DNA of 40,493 nt. Origin: Paracoccaceae bacterium (GTDB taxonomy: Bacteria > Pseudomonadota > Alphaproteobacteria > Rhodobacterales > Rhodobacteraceae). The notes under the pieces were generated by a model. The model saw only the letters and a list, made by a program, of their open reading frames with translations, did not search any database and had not been told where the DNA came from. The position numbers and the translations under genes are program-made. The stretch is from assembly GCA_007694945.1 (NCBI GenBank), contig REER01000072.1, positions 1 through 40,493 on the forward strand, written 5' to 3'. This document shows positions 1-7,946 of this stretch, piece after piece (positions within the stretch are counted from its first letter, which is position 1; the number at the start of each line of letters is the position of its first letter).

Positions 1-2
1 CT

Positions 3-476
3 GCTCCGCCCAAGCCCGCCGGAACCGCGCCGACCGCCTCGGCGGGTGGGGCAGGGGGTAGCTCCGCAGCGTCATCACCAGCGCCTCAGCCTGCAGAGCC
101 CGTCGCGGCGGCACCCGCAGCCAGCGTCGCAGCCTCGGCCACCACGTCTGACACTGTTGCCGCAGAAGCCGCAGCGCCATCCAATGCTGAAGCTGCAACT
201 GGCTCCGGGTCCGAAGAAGGTTCGCAGCCCGAGGCACTGGACGCGCCAGTGGGCGAAAAAGATGATCTCAAGCAGATCAGCGGGGTCGGCCCGGTCCTGG
301 AAGGCAAGCTTAACGAACTGGGTATCTATCATTTCTGGCAGATCGCTCGCTGGAGCAGCGACGAGGTGAACTGGGTCGACGGCTTCCTGAACTTCAAGGG
401 CCGGATTGATCGGGATGACTGGATCGGGCAGGCAAAGGCGCTTGCCGAGAAATCGCCCTCGAAAGCCCCCAACTGA
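3..476 (+). CDS. C-terminal part of an Ala/Pro-rich protein with a NuoE-type tail domain (5' truncated)
   Basis: The reading frame is open from the window edge to the TGA at 474-476, so the start lies outside. The first ~75 residues are a low-complexity Ala/Pro/Ser/Glu linker. The last ~75 residues form a compact domain beginning KDDLKQISGVGPVLEGKLNE, with the helix-hairpin-helix signature ISGVGP, followed by HFWQIARWSSDEVNWVD and the basic-aromatic segment FKGRIDRDDW. This domain is known at the C-terminus of NADH-quinone oxidoreductase subunit E and some other proteins of Rhodobacterales. Against a nuoE call, no other nuo gene follows and the usual C-terminal end differs. I therefore do not assign a function; a NuoE-like or otherwise unnamed HhH-tailed protein is possible. 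Confidence 0.7.
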   Translation, partial: APPKPAGTAPTASAGGAGGSSAASSPAPQPAEPVAAAPAASVAASATTSDTVAAEAAAPSNAEAATGSGSEEGSQPEALDAPVGEKDDLKQISGVGPVLEGKLNELGIYHFWQIARWSSDEVNWVDGFLNFKGRIDRDDWIGQAKALAEKSPSKAPN

Positions 477-551
477 AGTAGCTTGGCACTCAATGGGGAT
501 GGGCTACCCTGTCTTGCATCATTTTGTGTTGCAACATAGCAGTGCATCGCC

Positions 552-1559
552 ATGTTTTCGACTGATGCGCCCCTGATCCCGCGCCAGGAGGGGCTCTATT
601 GTCCCGAAGGTGATTTCTACATTGACCCGGTGCGCCCGGTAGCGCGCGCTCTCATCACGCACGGCCATGCTGATCATGCCCGCGCGGGACATGGCGCTGT
701 CCTGGCCACGCAGCAGACACTTTATATCATGGCGCTCCGGTATGGCGATGGCTTTGCAGGCCACAGGCAAGCCGCCGAGGGTGTGATTGAGGTCGGGGGT
801 GTTCGTGTCAGCTTTCACCCCGCTGGGCATGTCCTGGGTTCGGCGCAGATCAGAGTCGAGACGCGTGGGCAACGTGTGACTGTCACTGGAGATTACACAC
901 GCAGCCCGAATTCTGCCTGTGCACCCTGGGAGCCCGTGCCCTGCGATCTTCTTGTGACAGAGGCAACATTTGCGCTGCCGGTCTTTCGTCATCCGGACCC
1001 GGCGCAGGAGATCAGGAAACTGCTGGACTCTGTTGCTGCATTTCCCGACCGCGCGCATCTGGTGGGTGCCTATGCCTTGGGCAAGGCGCAGCGGGTGATC
1101 ATATTGCTGCGTGAGGCTGGCTATGATGCCCCGATCTACATCCATGGGGCGCTCCAGAACCTGTGCGACTATTACATTGCGCAGGGGTTGCGTCTGGGCG
1201 ATCTGCGCCCGGCGACTGTGGCACGCGGAAAGAAGGGCGATTTCGCAGGTGCCATCGTGCTGGCCCCGCCATCTGCTTTCGCCGCGACATGGGCGCAGCG
1301 CTTCCCGGACCCCGTTATCTGTTTTGCCTCGGGCTGGATGATGGTGCGGGCGCGGGCGCGGCAGCGGGGGGTGGAATTGCCGATGGTGATCTCGGACCAT
1401 GTCGATTGGCCGGCGCTGACACAGACCATTACCGAACTCGACCCGGCAGAAACCTGGGTCACCCATGGTCGTGAAGAGGCCATCCTGCGCTGGTGCGAAC
1501 TCGAGGGGCGGGCGGCGCGGCCCCTGCGGTTGGTCGGTTATGAGGATGAGCCGGAATGA
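552..1559 (+). CDS. Ligase-associated MBL-fold DNA exonuclease
   Basis: This 335-residue metallo-beta-lactamase/beta-CASP family protein has the metal-binding motif THGHADHAR near residue 37, later family segments HPAGHVLGSAQ and TGDYTR, and GAYALGKAQR in the second half. This is the layout of the ligase-associated 3'-end exonuclease family (mRNA 3'-end processing factor-like). Its ATG start is typical of the family, beginning about 35 residues before the HxHxDH motif. The stop overlaps the start of the DNA ligase gene by four bases (ATGA at 1556-1559), so the two are almost certainly co-translated and act together in end processing and sealing of DNA. The metal site appears intact. The biological damage type handled is not known from sequence. 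Confidence 0.9.
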   Translation: MFSTDAPLIPRQEGLYCPEGDFYIDPVRPVARALITHGHADHARAGHGAVLATQQTLYIMALRYGDGFAGHRQAAEGVIEVGGVRVSFHPAGHVLGSAQIRVETRGQRVTVTGDYTRSPNSACAPWEPVPCDLLVTEATFALPVFRHPDPAQEIRKLLDSVAAFPDRAHLVGAYALGKAQRVIILLREAGYDAPIYIHGALQNLCDYYIAQGLRLGDLRPATVARGKKGDFAGAIVLAPPSAFAATWAQRFPDPVICFASGWMMVRARARQRGVELPMVISDHVDWPALTQTITELDPAETWVTHGREEAILRWCELEGRAARPLRLVGYEDEPE

Positions 1560-3124
1560 TCGGCGCTTTCGCGCATCTGCTAGAGCGCCTGGCCTTCACG
1601 CCCCAGCGCAAGGGCAAGCTCGCGCATCTGGTAGGGTATTTCCGTGCGCGGCCTGATCCGGAGCGGGGGCTCGCGCTGGCCGCACTCACGGGCGGTCTGG
1701 AATTGCGCTCGGTTACGCCCTCGCTCTTGCGGGGGCTAGTTTCCGAGCGCGTGGATGCGGAGCTTTTCGCGCTGAGCTACGATTTCGTGGGCGATCTGGC
1801 CGAGACGATTGCCTTGATCTGGCCCGAGGAGAGGGGCGCGCAGGATCTACCGCTCGCGGATCTGATTGAAGAGTTGCAGAGTACAGGTAAGGCCGCGCTG
1901 CCAGCTGTGATCGCGGCCCGGCTCGACGAGATGGCGCCGTCGCAGCGCTATGCCTATCTAAAGCTAGCCACAGGCGGCTTGCGCGTGGGTGTCTCTGCCC
2001 GGCTGGCGCGACAGGCGCTGGCCGAGTTTGGTGGGCTGGATTTGCATGAGATCGAGGAACTCTGGCACGGGCTGGTGCCACCCTATACCGATCTGTTTGC
2101 CTGGGCAGAAGGTGGCGCGAAGCCGGTCTCGGCCGCGCGCGCGCCCTTTCGACCGGTGATGCTCTCGACGCCAACTGACCTCAAGGCGCTGCAAGACCTT
2201 GCGCCCGAAGAATTTCTTGCCGAGTGGAAATGGGACGGCATCCGCGTGCAGGCGGTCAGCGAGGCGGGCACGCGCAAGCTCTATTCGCGCACGGGCGATG
2301 ATATTTCGGCGGCCTTCCCGGATGTGATCGCGGCGATGGATTTCGAAGGCGCGGTGGATGGAGAGCTGCTGATCCGGCGCGGCGCTGAGGTCGCACCCTT
2401 CAACGATCTGCAGACAAGGCTCGGACGCAAAACCGTCAGCCGTAAACTTCTCGAAAGCCACCCGGCGGCGCTCAGGCTTTATGATCTGCTGATCTGGGAG
2501 CGGCGCGACTGGCGCTCCGAGCCTTTTGCCAAACGGCGGGAGGCTCTCGAGCAGGCGGTGACGAGGCTTGACCCCGCACGGATGGATCTCTCTTCGCTTC
2601 TCCCCTTCGACAATTGGGAGGCCTTGGCGACGTTGCGCGCCGATCCGCCTGAGCGCGTGATCGAGGGGTTAATGATCAAGCACCGGGCGAGCCCCTATCT
2701 GGGCGGGCGGATCAAGGGGTACTGGTTCAAATGGAAGCGCGACCCGATGCTTGTTGATGCTGTGCTGCTCTATGCGCAGCGCGGGCATGGCAAGCGATCA
2801 GGGTATTATTCGGATTTCACTTTCGGGCTTTGGGACGGGGACCAGCTTGTGCCCGTGGGCAAGGCCTATTTCGGGTTCACCGATGAAGAGTTGCGCGCGC
2901 TCGACCGGTTTGTGCGCAACAACACAATTGATCGTTTCGGTCCTGTCCGTGCTGTGGAACCGACCAAGGTGGTCGAAGTCGCCTTCGAGGGGCTGAACCG
3001 TTCGACCCGGCACAAATCCGGCGTCGCGATGCGGTTTCCGCGCATCTCTCGGCTGCGCGACGACAAGCCAGCGAAAGAAGCTGATCATCTGAGTGCGCTT
3101 CTGGCGATGTTGCCGGAGAGGTAA
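1556..3124 (+). CDS. ATP-dependent DNA ligase (bacterial LigB/LigC-like, exonuclease-associated)
   Basis: This 522-residue ligase has the adenylation motif I as EWKWDGIRVQ, with Lys225 as the expected AMP-accepting residue. It is followed by motif-III-like sequence around VDGELLIRRG, motif IV/V sequence VIEGLMIKHR and YWFKWKRD, and an OB-fold C-terminus. The N-terminal ~200 residues match the helical DNA-binding domain of large ATP-dependent ligases. It lacks the polymerase and phosphoesterase domains of LigD, so it is not the canonical NHEJ ligase. It sits directly behind the MBL exonuclease (4-base overlap). In many bacteria this pair is followed by an Lhr-type helicase and a metallophosphoesterase; neither is present here. 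NAD-dependent LigA would be the replicative ligase elsewhere. Confidence 0.93.
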   Translation: MIGAFAHLLERLAFTPQRKGKLAHLVGYFRARPDPERGLALAALTGGLELRSVTPSLLRGLVSERVDAELFALSYDFVGDLAETIALIWPEERGAQDLPLADLIEELQSTGKAALPAVIAARLDEMAPSQRYAYLKLATGGLRVGVSARLARQALAEFGGLDLHEIEELWHGLVPPYTDLFAWAEGGAKPVSAARAPFRPVMLSTPTDLKALQDLAPEEFLAEWKWDGIRVQAVSEAGTRKLYSRTGDDISAAFPDVIAAMDFEGAVDGELLIRRGAEVAPFNDLQTRLGRKTVSRKLLESHPAALRLYDLLIWERRDWRSEPFAKRREALEQAVTRLDPARMDLSSLLPFDNWEALATLRADPPERVIEGLMIKHRASPYLGGRIKGYWFKWKRDPMLVDAVLLYAQRGHGKRSGYYSDFTFGLWDGDQLVPVGKAYFGFTDEELRALDRFVRNNTIDRFGPVRAVEPTKVVEVAFEGLNRSTRHKSGVAMRFPRISRLRDDKPAKEADHLSALLAMLPER

Positions 3125-3445
3125 AGCCCTTGTCGACATGATCGTGGCTGTTCTGCCGGTCGGGAAGATCGCCCACCATGGCCCGCACCTGCCGATGTCA
3201 CTGGATCAATGTACCCCTAGCGGTATCAAAGAGGCTGCAACTCCGTGATTCCGCAAGTTTGTCCTGCCCTTTATTTACCCACATGCGCAGAATGTGGACG
3301 CCCAGCCTGTGCCCCACCTTCAACCTGTGCTGGGGCTATCGCTGGTCTGCGCTTTGTATCAATAATAATGGTTTAGACTCAGAACTGGCGGCTAATCTCG
3401 ACCTTGTCGAGCGATTGTTGCGCAATTTGTGAAGGGAAAACAGAG
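3125..3445. other. Intergenic stretch without a supported gene
   Basis: This is about 320 bases between the ligase stop and the Rid-family gene. An 84-codon open frame crosses it but has no family resemblance and would end just before the Rid gene, so I do not call it. The segment 3350-3400 is more AT-rich (runs such as aataataatgg) and probably holds the promoter of the Rid gene. A purine-rich ribosome binding site lies just before 3446. No RNA gene is recognisable. Confidence 0.5.
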
Positions 3446-3895
3446 ATGACAGATTCAGCAAAACCGCTTGCACGCTATTCGGCATGGACACGGCGCGGCG
3501 ATTTTGTGTTCCTCTCCGGTATCATTGCCGTGGACACTTCGGCAGGCAAAGTCATCTGCGGTTATGACGATCTGCCCGAGAACGTGGCCGAGCGCATCGG
3601 TCGCACAGGCGAATTCAGCGTCGATGCCAAGGACGGCCCGATCACCGCACAAAGCTGGTATGTTCTCGACCGCGTGCGCGCCACCATCGAAGAGGCGGGC
3701 GGCAGCATGGGCGATGTGTTCAAGCTGGTTCAATATTTCCGCAATCTTGATCATTTCCCGCGCTACAACACAGTGCGTCGCATGTTTTTCCCCGATGCGC
3801 CGCCGGTCTCAACCGTGGTCGAGGTCAGCGCGATGATGCCGTCGCCTGAAATCCTGATTGAGGTCGAGGCGACAGCCTGGCTCGGAGCCCGATGA
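3446..3895 (+). CDS. Rid-family (YjgF/YER057c/UK114) protein
   Basis: A 149-residue protein with the Rid fold: opening RRGDFVFLSGIIAVD, a central ITAQSWYVLDRVRATIEEAG, VFKLVQYFRN, and the C-terminal strand pair ending ILIEVEATAWLG. I chose the ATG at 3446 because it follows gaagggaaaacagag; a longer frame beginning at 3404 would run through non-coding-looking sequence. RidA enzymes hydrolyse reactive enamine/imine intermediates and use a conserved Arg in the P-A-R-S segment. Here the equivalent segment is PPVSTVVEV without Arg, so it probably belongs to another Rid subfamily without classic 2-iminopropanoate deaminase activity. It stands alone and has no obvious operon partner. Confidence 0.85.
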   Translation: MTDSAKPLARYSAWTRRGDFVFLSGIIAVDTSAGKVICGYDDLPENVAERIGRTGEFSVDAKDGPITAQSWYVLDRVRATIEEAGGSMGDVFKLVQYFRNLDHFPRYNTVRRMFFPDAPPVSTVVEVSAMMPSPEILIEVEATAWLGAR

Positions 3896-4442
3896 TGAGC
3901 CGGCCAGATCTTGCCGAAAAGCGTGACGAACTTCCGCAAAGAATACGCGATCCATCGATTTCGGAATGTGCCGCGCATGGCTTTGTTGGAGCGTCAATAC
4001 AGGGCGTTGCCGTGCGTGACGGGATTTTTAGGATCCTCTGCATTATTTCGTAAGTATCAAGGACGTTCTTTGTGCTGATGCGCCAAGTGATGTCGTGGAG
4101 CTTAAGGATGAATTTTTCCATGGCATCGTCATGACGCTGGTCCCTGAGGCTTTGTTCAGCGAATGCATCCCGCGCTGGCGGTATCTCGTTCTTGCGCACC
4201 CGAAGCAGCCCGCATGTTCACCGGCGAGATCATGGGCGTGCACCCATCCTGGCGAACGCCTGTTTCAAGTGCGAGCAGGATCGTTTGAAAATCGGATATC
4301 CCGGACAGGGAGCCGGTGAAAGTTCGACCGGGGTGACCGAGTTGGGCATGGCGTTGTTTGAAGCCTTGAAAACCAGGCAGACGGGATGACGGCAAGAGGT
4401 CACTTCGGCCGAAGGCCGACACACAAAAAGCACCTGTGCCCA
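3896..4442. other. Low-coding stretch of about 550 bases, no recognised gene
   Basis: Several overlapping open frames occur on both strands (the longest, 124 codons, on minus at 3825-4199), but none has a convincing start, ribosome site or family motif. The composition is less GC-biased at third positions than the neighbours, with AT-rich patches near 4020-4080. It may be a decayed gene or insertion remnant, but I cannot identify a parent. A perfect 6-base inverted repeat (tcggcc gaa ggccga, 4405-4419) lies just past the pxpA stop and may help terminate the leftward pxp transcript. Confidence 0.4.
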
Positions 4443-5219
4443 TCAGGAAGGGCGATGGCTACTGAAAGTTTGAAGGCGGATGCACTCTGCTTTCAGCGAG
4501 TCATGCAGTGCCTGCGCGAGCTTGACGGCACCCGCCGTATCGCCGTGCAGGCAGATCGTGTCGATCTGAGTAGGCAGATGTATGCCTGTGGCTGTAATGA
4601 TAGCGCCGGATCGCAGCATCGCCAGTATGCGCGCACAGACCTGATCAGCATCGTGTATCACGGCACCGGGCAGGCGGCGGTCCATCAACAGCCCATCATC
4701 GGTATAAGCGCGGTCGGCAAAGATTTCCTGCGCCATGCGCGCTCCTAGCGCCGTCGCCGCACGCGCCTGTGCCGTGCCCGCGATCACCATCACGATGATC
4801 TCGGGATCAACAGCGAGCGCGCCCTCGAAGCAGGCCCGCGCGAGCGCCTCGTCCTCAGCGGCCATATTGGCCAAGGCGCCATGAAGCTTGAGATGCCGAA
4901 CCTGCCCACCGGCCAGGCGCGCCATCGCCTGTGCTGCGCCCAGTTGATAGGCCACGAGATGCCGCGCCTCTATGAGGGTTATCTGCATCCGGCGTCTGCC
5001 GAAGCCCTGCAGGTCTGGGAAGCCCGGATGCGCGCCAATGCCGACACCGGCTTCTACTGCCAGCGCCATGGTCTGCGCCATCACATCCGGGTCGCCCGCG
5101 TGATAGCCGCAGGCGATATTGGCCGAGGTGATGATCTGCAGAAGTGCCTCATCCGCCCCCATCAACCATGGGCCGAAGCTTTCGCCCATATCGGCGTTCA
5201 GGTCGATGCTTGTGATCAT
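4443..5219 (-). CDS. pxpA: 5-oxoprolinase subunit A (LamB/YcsF family)
   Basis: A 258-residue protein of the LamB/YcsF family, beginning IDLNADMGESFGPW and continuing SANIACGYHAGDP and GIGAHPGFPD, all family signatures in the expected order, with full family length. With PxpB and PxpC it forms the ATP-dependent prokaryotic 5-oxoprolinase that opens 5-oxoproline (pyroglutamate) to glutamate in the cytoplasm, PxpA being the subunit thought to activate or accept the substrate. Its ATG shares four bases (ATGA) with the pxpC stop, so it is translationally coupled as the last gene of pxpB-pxpC-pxpA. Confidence 0.93.
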   Translation of the reverse strand: MITSIDLNADMGESFGPWLMGADEALLQIITSANIACGYHAGDPDVMAQTMALAVEAGVGIGAHPGFPDLQGFGRRRMQITLIEARHLVAYQLGAAQAMARLAGGQVRHLKLHGALANMAAEDEALARACFEGALAVDPEIIVMVIAGTAQARAATALGARMAQEIFADRAYTDDGLLMDRRLPGAVIHDADQVCARILAMLRSGAIITATGIHLPTQIDTICLHGDTAGAVKLAQALHDSLKAECIRLQTFSSHRPS

Positions 5220-6235
5220 GGCCCCTTCCTTTCCAGATCGTCTCCATCGGTTACCCCGCTGATCAACTGATAAGCCAGAAGATCGGACATGTCATGCGGG
5301 TCGCGGATCAGGGGTTGCAGATGCTTTCCCAAATCTGCACGGCGGTTGGCTTCCGCGCGCTCCAGTGCAACGGCCTCTTCGAACGTGACAAAGGCGAAGC
5401 GCAGCGCAGCGCTTGCGGGCGCCTGCAAAAGTCGAGGCAGGTCGCACGGCAGGACTGTGCCGATGCGCGGATACCCTCCTGTCGTCTGGCATTCCGACAG
5501 CAGCACGAAGGGAGCCCCGTCCCCGGTGATCTGGATGTCACCGGGGACAATCGCTTCGGACAGGATGCTCAATCCCGCTTGCAGGCCGAAGCCGTCCCCG
5601 TCGTTCGCCAGTCGCTGACCCATGCGATTGGCGCGCGCATCCTTGCGAAAGACGGTCTCGGTGAAGCGCTCTCGCTGGGCTTGGGGGAAAAGCTGCGTCT
5701 GTGGCGTCTCGACCATCCGCAGAAGCCCACCGTCGAAACGGTCGAACGGGTCGAAGGTCATCCCGGTGGTGCTGCCACGCTCTCGGCCTAGGGGCAGCCT
5801 GTCTCCGGCCTCCAACATCCGCCCGATCCCTGCGCCCAGATGTGCCGAGCGCGCCCCAAGCACCTGCGCGACGCCCAGCCCACCGCCGAAATGGAGGTAG
5901 GAATAGCCGCCGCGGCTCCCCGACATTTTCAACCGCGCGCCAGCGGGCAGGGCGTGGCTTGCGTGCCAGACCAAGGGGTCACCATCACAGAACGCGCGCA
6001 TCGGCGCGCCGGTCAGGGCAATGCGGACAGGGGCTGGCACGGTAATGCTTAGAAAACTGCCTGCGATCTCGATCGCCGCAAGATGGCTGTCCTGCCCCAG
6101 CAGCGCGGCACCCTCAAGCAGAGCCAGCCGATCCGCAGCGCCACCCCGCGAAAGTCCCTGCGCGAGAAATCCGGGGCGGCCCAAATCTTGCACCGTAACG
6201 CCCGGGCCTGCCTGCTGAATTGTGACCTCTGCCAT
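5216..6235 (-). CDS. pxpC: 5-oxoprolinase subunit C (biotin-dependent carboxyltransferase/KipA family)
   Basis: A 339-residue protein with the KipA/urea-amidolyase-like carboxyltransferase fold: TIQQAGPGVTVQDLGRPGFL at the N-terminus, LSRGGAADR, and near the C-terminus SECQTTGGYPRIGTVL, all diagnostic. I place the start at the ATG at 6235, which shares one base with the pxpB stop (TGATG); a GTG six bases upstream is less likely. PxpB and PxpC together bind ATP and phosphorylate 5-oxoproline. Older annotations call this family allophanate hydrolase subunit 2; the presence of PxpA beside it makes the oxoprolinase role more likely. Confidence 0.92.
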   Translation of the reverse strand: MAEVTIQQAGPGVTVQDLGRPGFLAQGLSRGGAADRLALLEGAALLGQDSHLAAIEIAGSFLSITVPAPVRIALTGAPMRAFCDGDPLVWHASHALPAGARLKMSGSRGGYSYLHFGGGLGVAQVLGARSAHLGAGIGRMLEAGDRLPLGRERGSTTGMTFDPFDRFDGGLLRMVETPQTQLFPQAQRERFTETVFRKDARANRMGQRLANDGDGFGLQAGLSILSEAIVPGDIQITGDGAPFVLLSECQTTGGYPRIGTVLPCDLPRLLQAPASAALRFAFVTFEEAVALERAEANRRADLGKHLQPLIRDPHDMSDLLAYQLISGVTDGDDLERKGP

Positions 6236-6993
6236 CAACACAACCGCTCCGCGACCGCGCCGCCCGACCCGTTGGTTTCGCGGATCGTCTCTAACTCTTC
6301 GCGCGAAACTGGTATGAACAGCACTTCATCACCGGGACGAAGCAGGAAAGGGTCATCCAACTCTGGCCGGAACAGGCGCAAAGCCGTCTGGCCCACATGT
6401 CGCCAGCCGGTCGGCGTGCTGACGGAAAACAGCACCATCTGGCGGATTGCCACCGCCAGCGCCCCCTCGGGCACAAGCGGGGTCAGGTCGGTCTGGCGCG
6501 GAATGTCCCACTCTGGCGGCAATTCGCCCAGATAGGGCTGGCCCGGCGCGAAGCCGATGGCTTGCACCCGAAGCGGCGCGGCGCAGATCGACTTGGTGGC
6601 CTGTTCGGGCGACAGCCCAGCATGGGCAGCGGCTTCGGACAGTTGCGGGGCGAGTTCTGTGCCAAAGACGGCAGGAACACGCCAGAAGCGCCGCCCTTGC
6701 GGCAAATCCGCCTGATACCAGTCGCGGCTATCCAGCAGTGGCATGATCGCAGAGCTTAACTGGGCGTGATCGGTGCAGGTCGGGTCGAAGCGCAGATAGA
6801 CCGATGTGAGCGAGGTGGAGCTTTCAGCAACGCCTTGCGGTGATGCCGCCTCTACTGCGGCGCGAAACGCCAAGGCTGCACGATTGGCTGCCTCGCAAAG
6901 CCGTGCGCCGAAACGGATCAGCAGACCATCCACACCAAGCGGGTGGATAACCGGCTGACCTTCCTCTTGCTGGCGCTCCCTAACCAAGGGCAT
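6235..6993 (-). CDS. pxpB: 5-oxoprolinase subunit B (KipI/allophanate hydrolase subunit 1 family)
   Basis: A 252-residue KipI-family protein: an N-terminal segment PLGVDGLLIRFG, a central SVYLRFDP, and the C-terminal GFAPGQPYLGELP plus PTGWRHVGQTALRLF and RPGDEVLFIPVS, which are family hallmarks. It is the first gene of a tightly packed pxpB-pxpC-pxpA unit. The upstream sequence on the coding strand (tgtgggaac before the ATG) gives a modest ribosome binding site. The function with PxpC is formation of the ATP-using half of 5-oxoprolinase. In Bacillus a relative (KipI) inhibits a sporulation kinase, which is irrelevant here. Confidence 0.92.
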   Translation of the reverse strand: MPLVRERQQEEGQPVIHPLGVDGLLIRFGARLCEAANRAALAFRAAVEAASPQGVAESSTSLTSVYLRFDPTCTDHAQLSSAIMPLLDSRDWYQADLPQGRRFWRVPAVFGTELAPQLSEAAAHAGLSPEQATKSICAAPLRVQAIGFAPGQPYLGELPPEWDIPRQTDLTPLVPEGALAVAIRQMVLFSVSTPTGWRHVGQTALRLFRPELDDPFLLRPGDEVLFIPVSREELETIRETNGSGGAVAERLC

Positions 6994-7049
6994 GTTCCCA
7001 CACTGTGATGACCAAGGGCAGTTTATAACCCCTTATCCAGCTTACCGGA

Positions 7050-7583
7050 TCATTCCGCCCCGGCGTTCATTGCGGTTTCCCGCTGCGCGAGACACCATGC
7101 CACCACCTCATCGTGATCGGCATGCAACTTGGCCCCCAATTCACCAGCGTATCCAAGGATCTCCGAGAGATGGGCTGGGCTCACGGTGGTGAGCGCGGGC
7201 ACGCCGGCAATAAGTGCCTTTCCGATGACTTCGCGAAAGCCGCCGCCTTCCAGCTCTGCCTTCCCAAACTTGTTCACAATCAAGAGATCGACCTCACCGC
7301 GCTCTAGCGTAGCATCCACAAGCGCAACCGCATGGGCCAGACCTTCGGGGTCGAGGCGGCAGCCCTGCGCAAAGCGTCCACGATCCTGCGAGATGCGCAC
7401 AGTCGGGCCATCGCCCAGCACTTGCAAGTCCATATGGCATCGGCGTTCGGGATCGAAGACGTAATTTATCTGGATCACCCCGGCGAGGACGAAACCGCGA
7501 CTGGATAGTGTCACAGCGACCGATGCGAGCGTTCGGTCGCCATCACCTTGGCCTTTTTTCTGGATGAATCCCAGCATCTGCAT
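7050..7583 (-). CDS. DUF2478 family protein (putative NTPase-like)
   Basis: A 177-residue protein recognisable as DUF2478. It starts MLGFIQKKGQGDGDRTL and has SSRGFVLAGVIQ early (the usual GvrvaGlvQ strand), a Cys-containing MDLQVLGDGP segment, CRLDPEGLAHAV, the Walker-B-like strand VDLLIVNKFGKAELEGGGFR and ALIAGVPALTTV. This family is often found near molybdenum transport or cofactor genes in alphaproteobacteria and looks like a nucleotide-binding protein; its reaction is not established. The typical phosphate-binding loop is weak (KKGQGDGDRTL). It lies 56 bases upstream of pxpB on the same strand, so it could be co-transcribed, but there is no functional link I can defend. Confidence 0.8.
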   Translation of the reverse strand: MQMLGFIQKKGQGDGDRTLASVAVTLSSRGFVLAGVIQINYVFDPERRCHMDLQVLGDGPTVRISQDRGRFAQGCRLDPEGLAHAVALVDATLERGEVDLLIVNKFGKAELEGGGFREVIGKALIAGVPALTTVSPAHLSEILGYAGELGAKLHADHDEVVAWCLAQRETAMNAGAE

Positions 7584-7946
7584 CTGCTCATTGTTTTGTA
7601 AATGGTAGTTTGGCGCGGGGAACGTTAGAAGTCAAAGTACATGCGAAATCAGATCGGGTGCATGCTGAACGGGTGCGCAACCAAGATGAACGAGGCTCGC
7701 CGCTGGCACGGATCTGGTCCAACATTACTCTTGCGTGTGCCGCGCATCGCGCGCTGAATGATCGCCGGCACTCGATCAGCCTCGGGCGAAACAGGGCCAA
7801 GAGGTCATTCTGGAAGCTCTGGATTGTTTTGCGCTGTGCGGGGGATGAAAACCGCCGCTCATGCGTTAGCATGGAAAACTGGAACTGTAGTAACATCCCC
7901 CGAAGCATACCCGCTTTGCGGGCTGTCACGTTTGAACGAGGACTTG
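7584..7946. other. Divergent intergenic region upstream of the antiporter operon
   Basis: About 360 bases separate the leftward DUF2478 gene from the rightward antiporter operon, so it should contain promoters in both directions. Open frames here lack family resemblance and ribosome sites. A small hairpin, cccgc tttg cgggc, lies around 7909-7922 shortly before the mnhE ribosome site (acgagga). I do not recognise a known riboswitch class, although a leader-type control element would be plausible for a cation transporter. Confidence 0.4.

Noticed and set aside
3178-3432. 84-codon open frame before the Rid gene
   Set aside because: No ribosome site, no family motif, odd residue composition; it overlaps the region expected to hold the Rid promoter.
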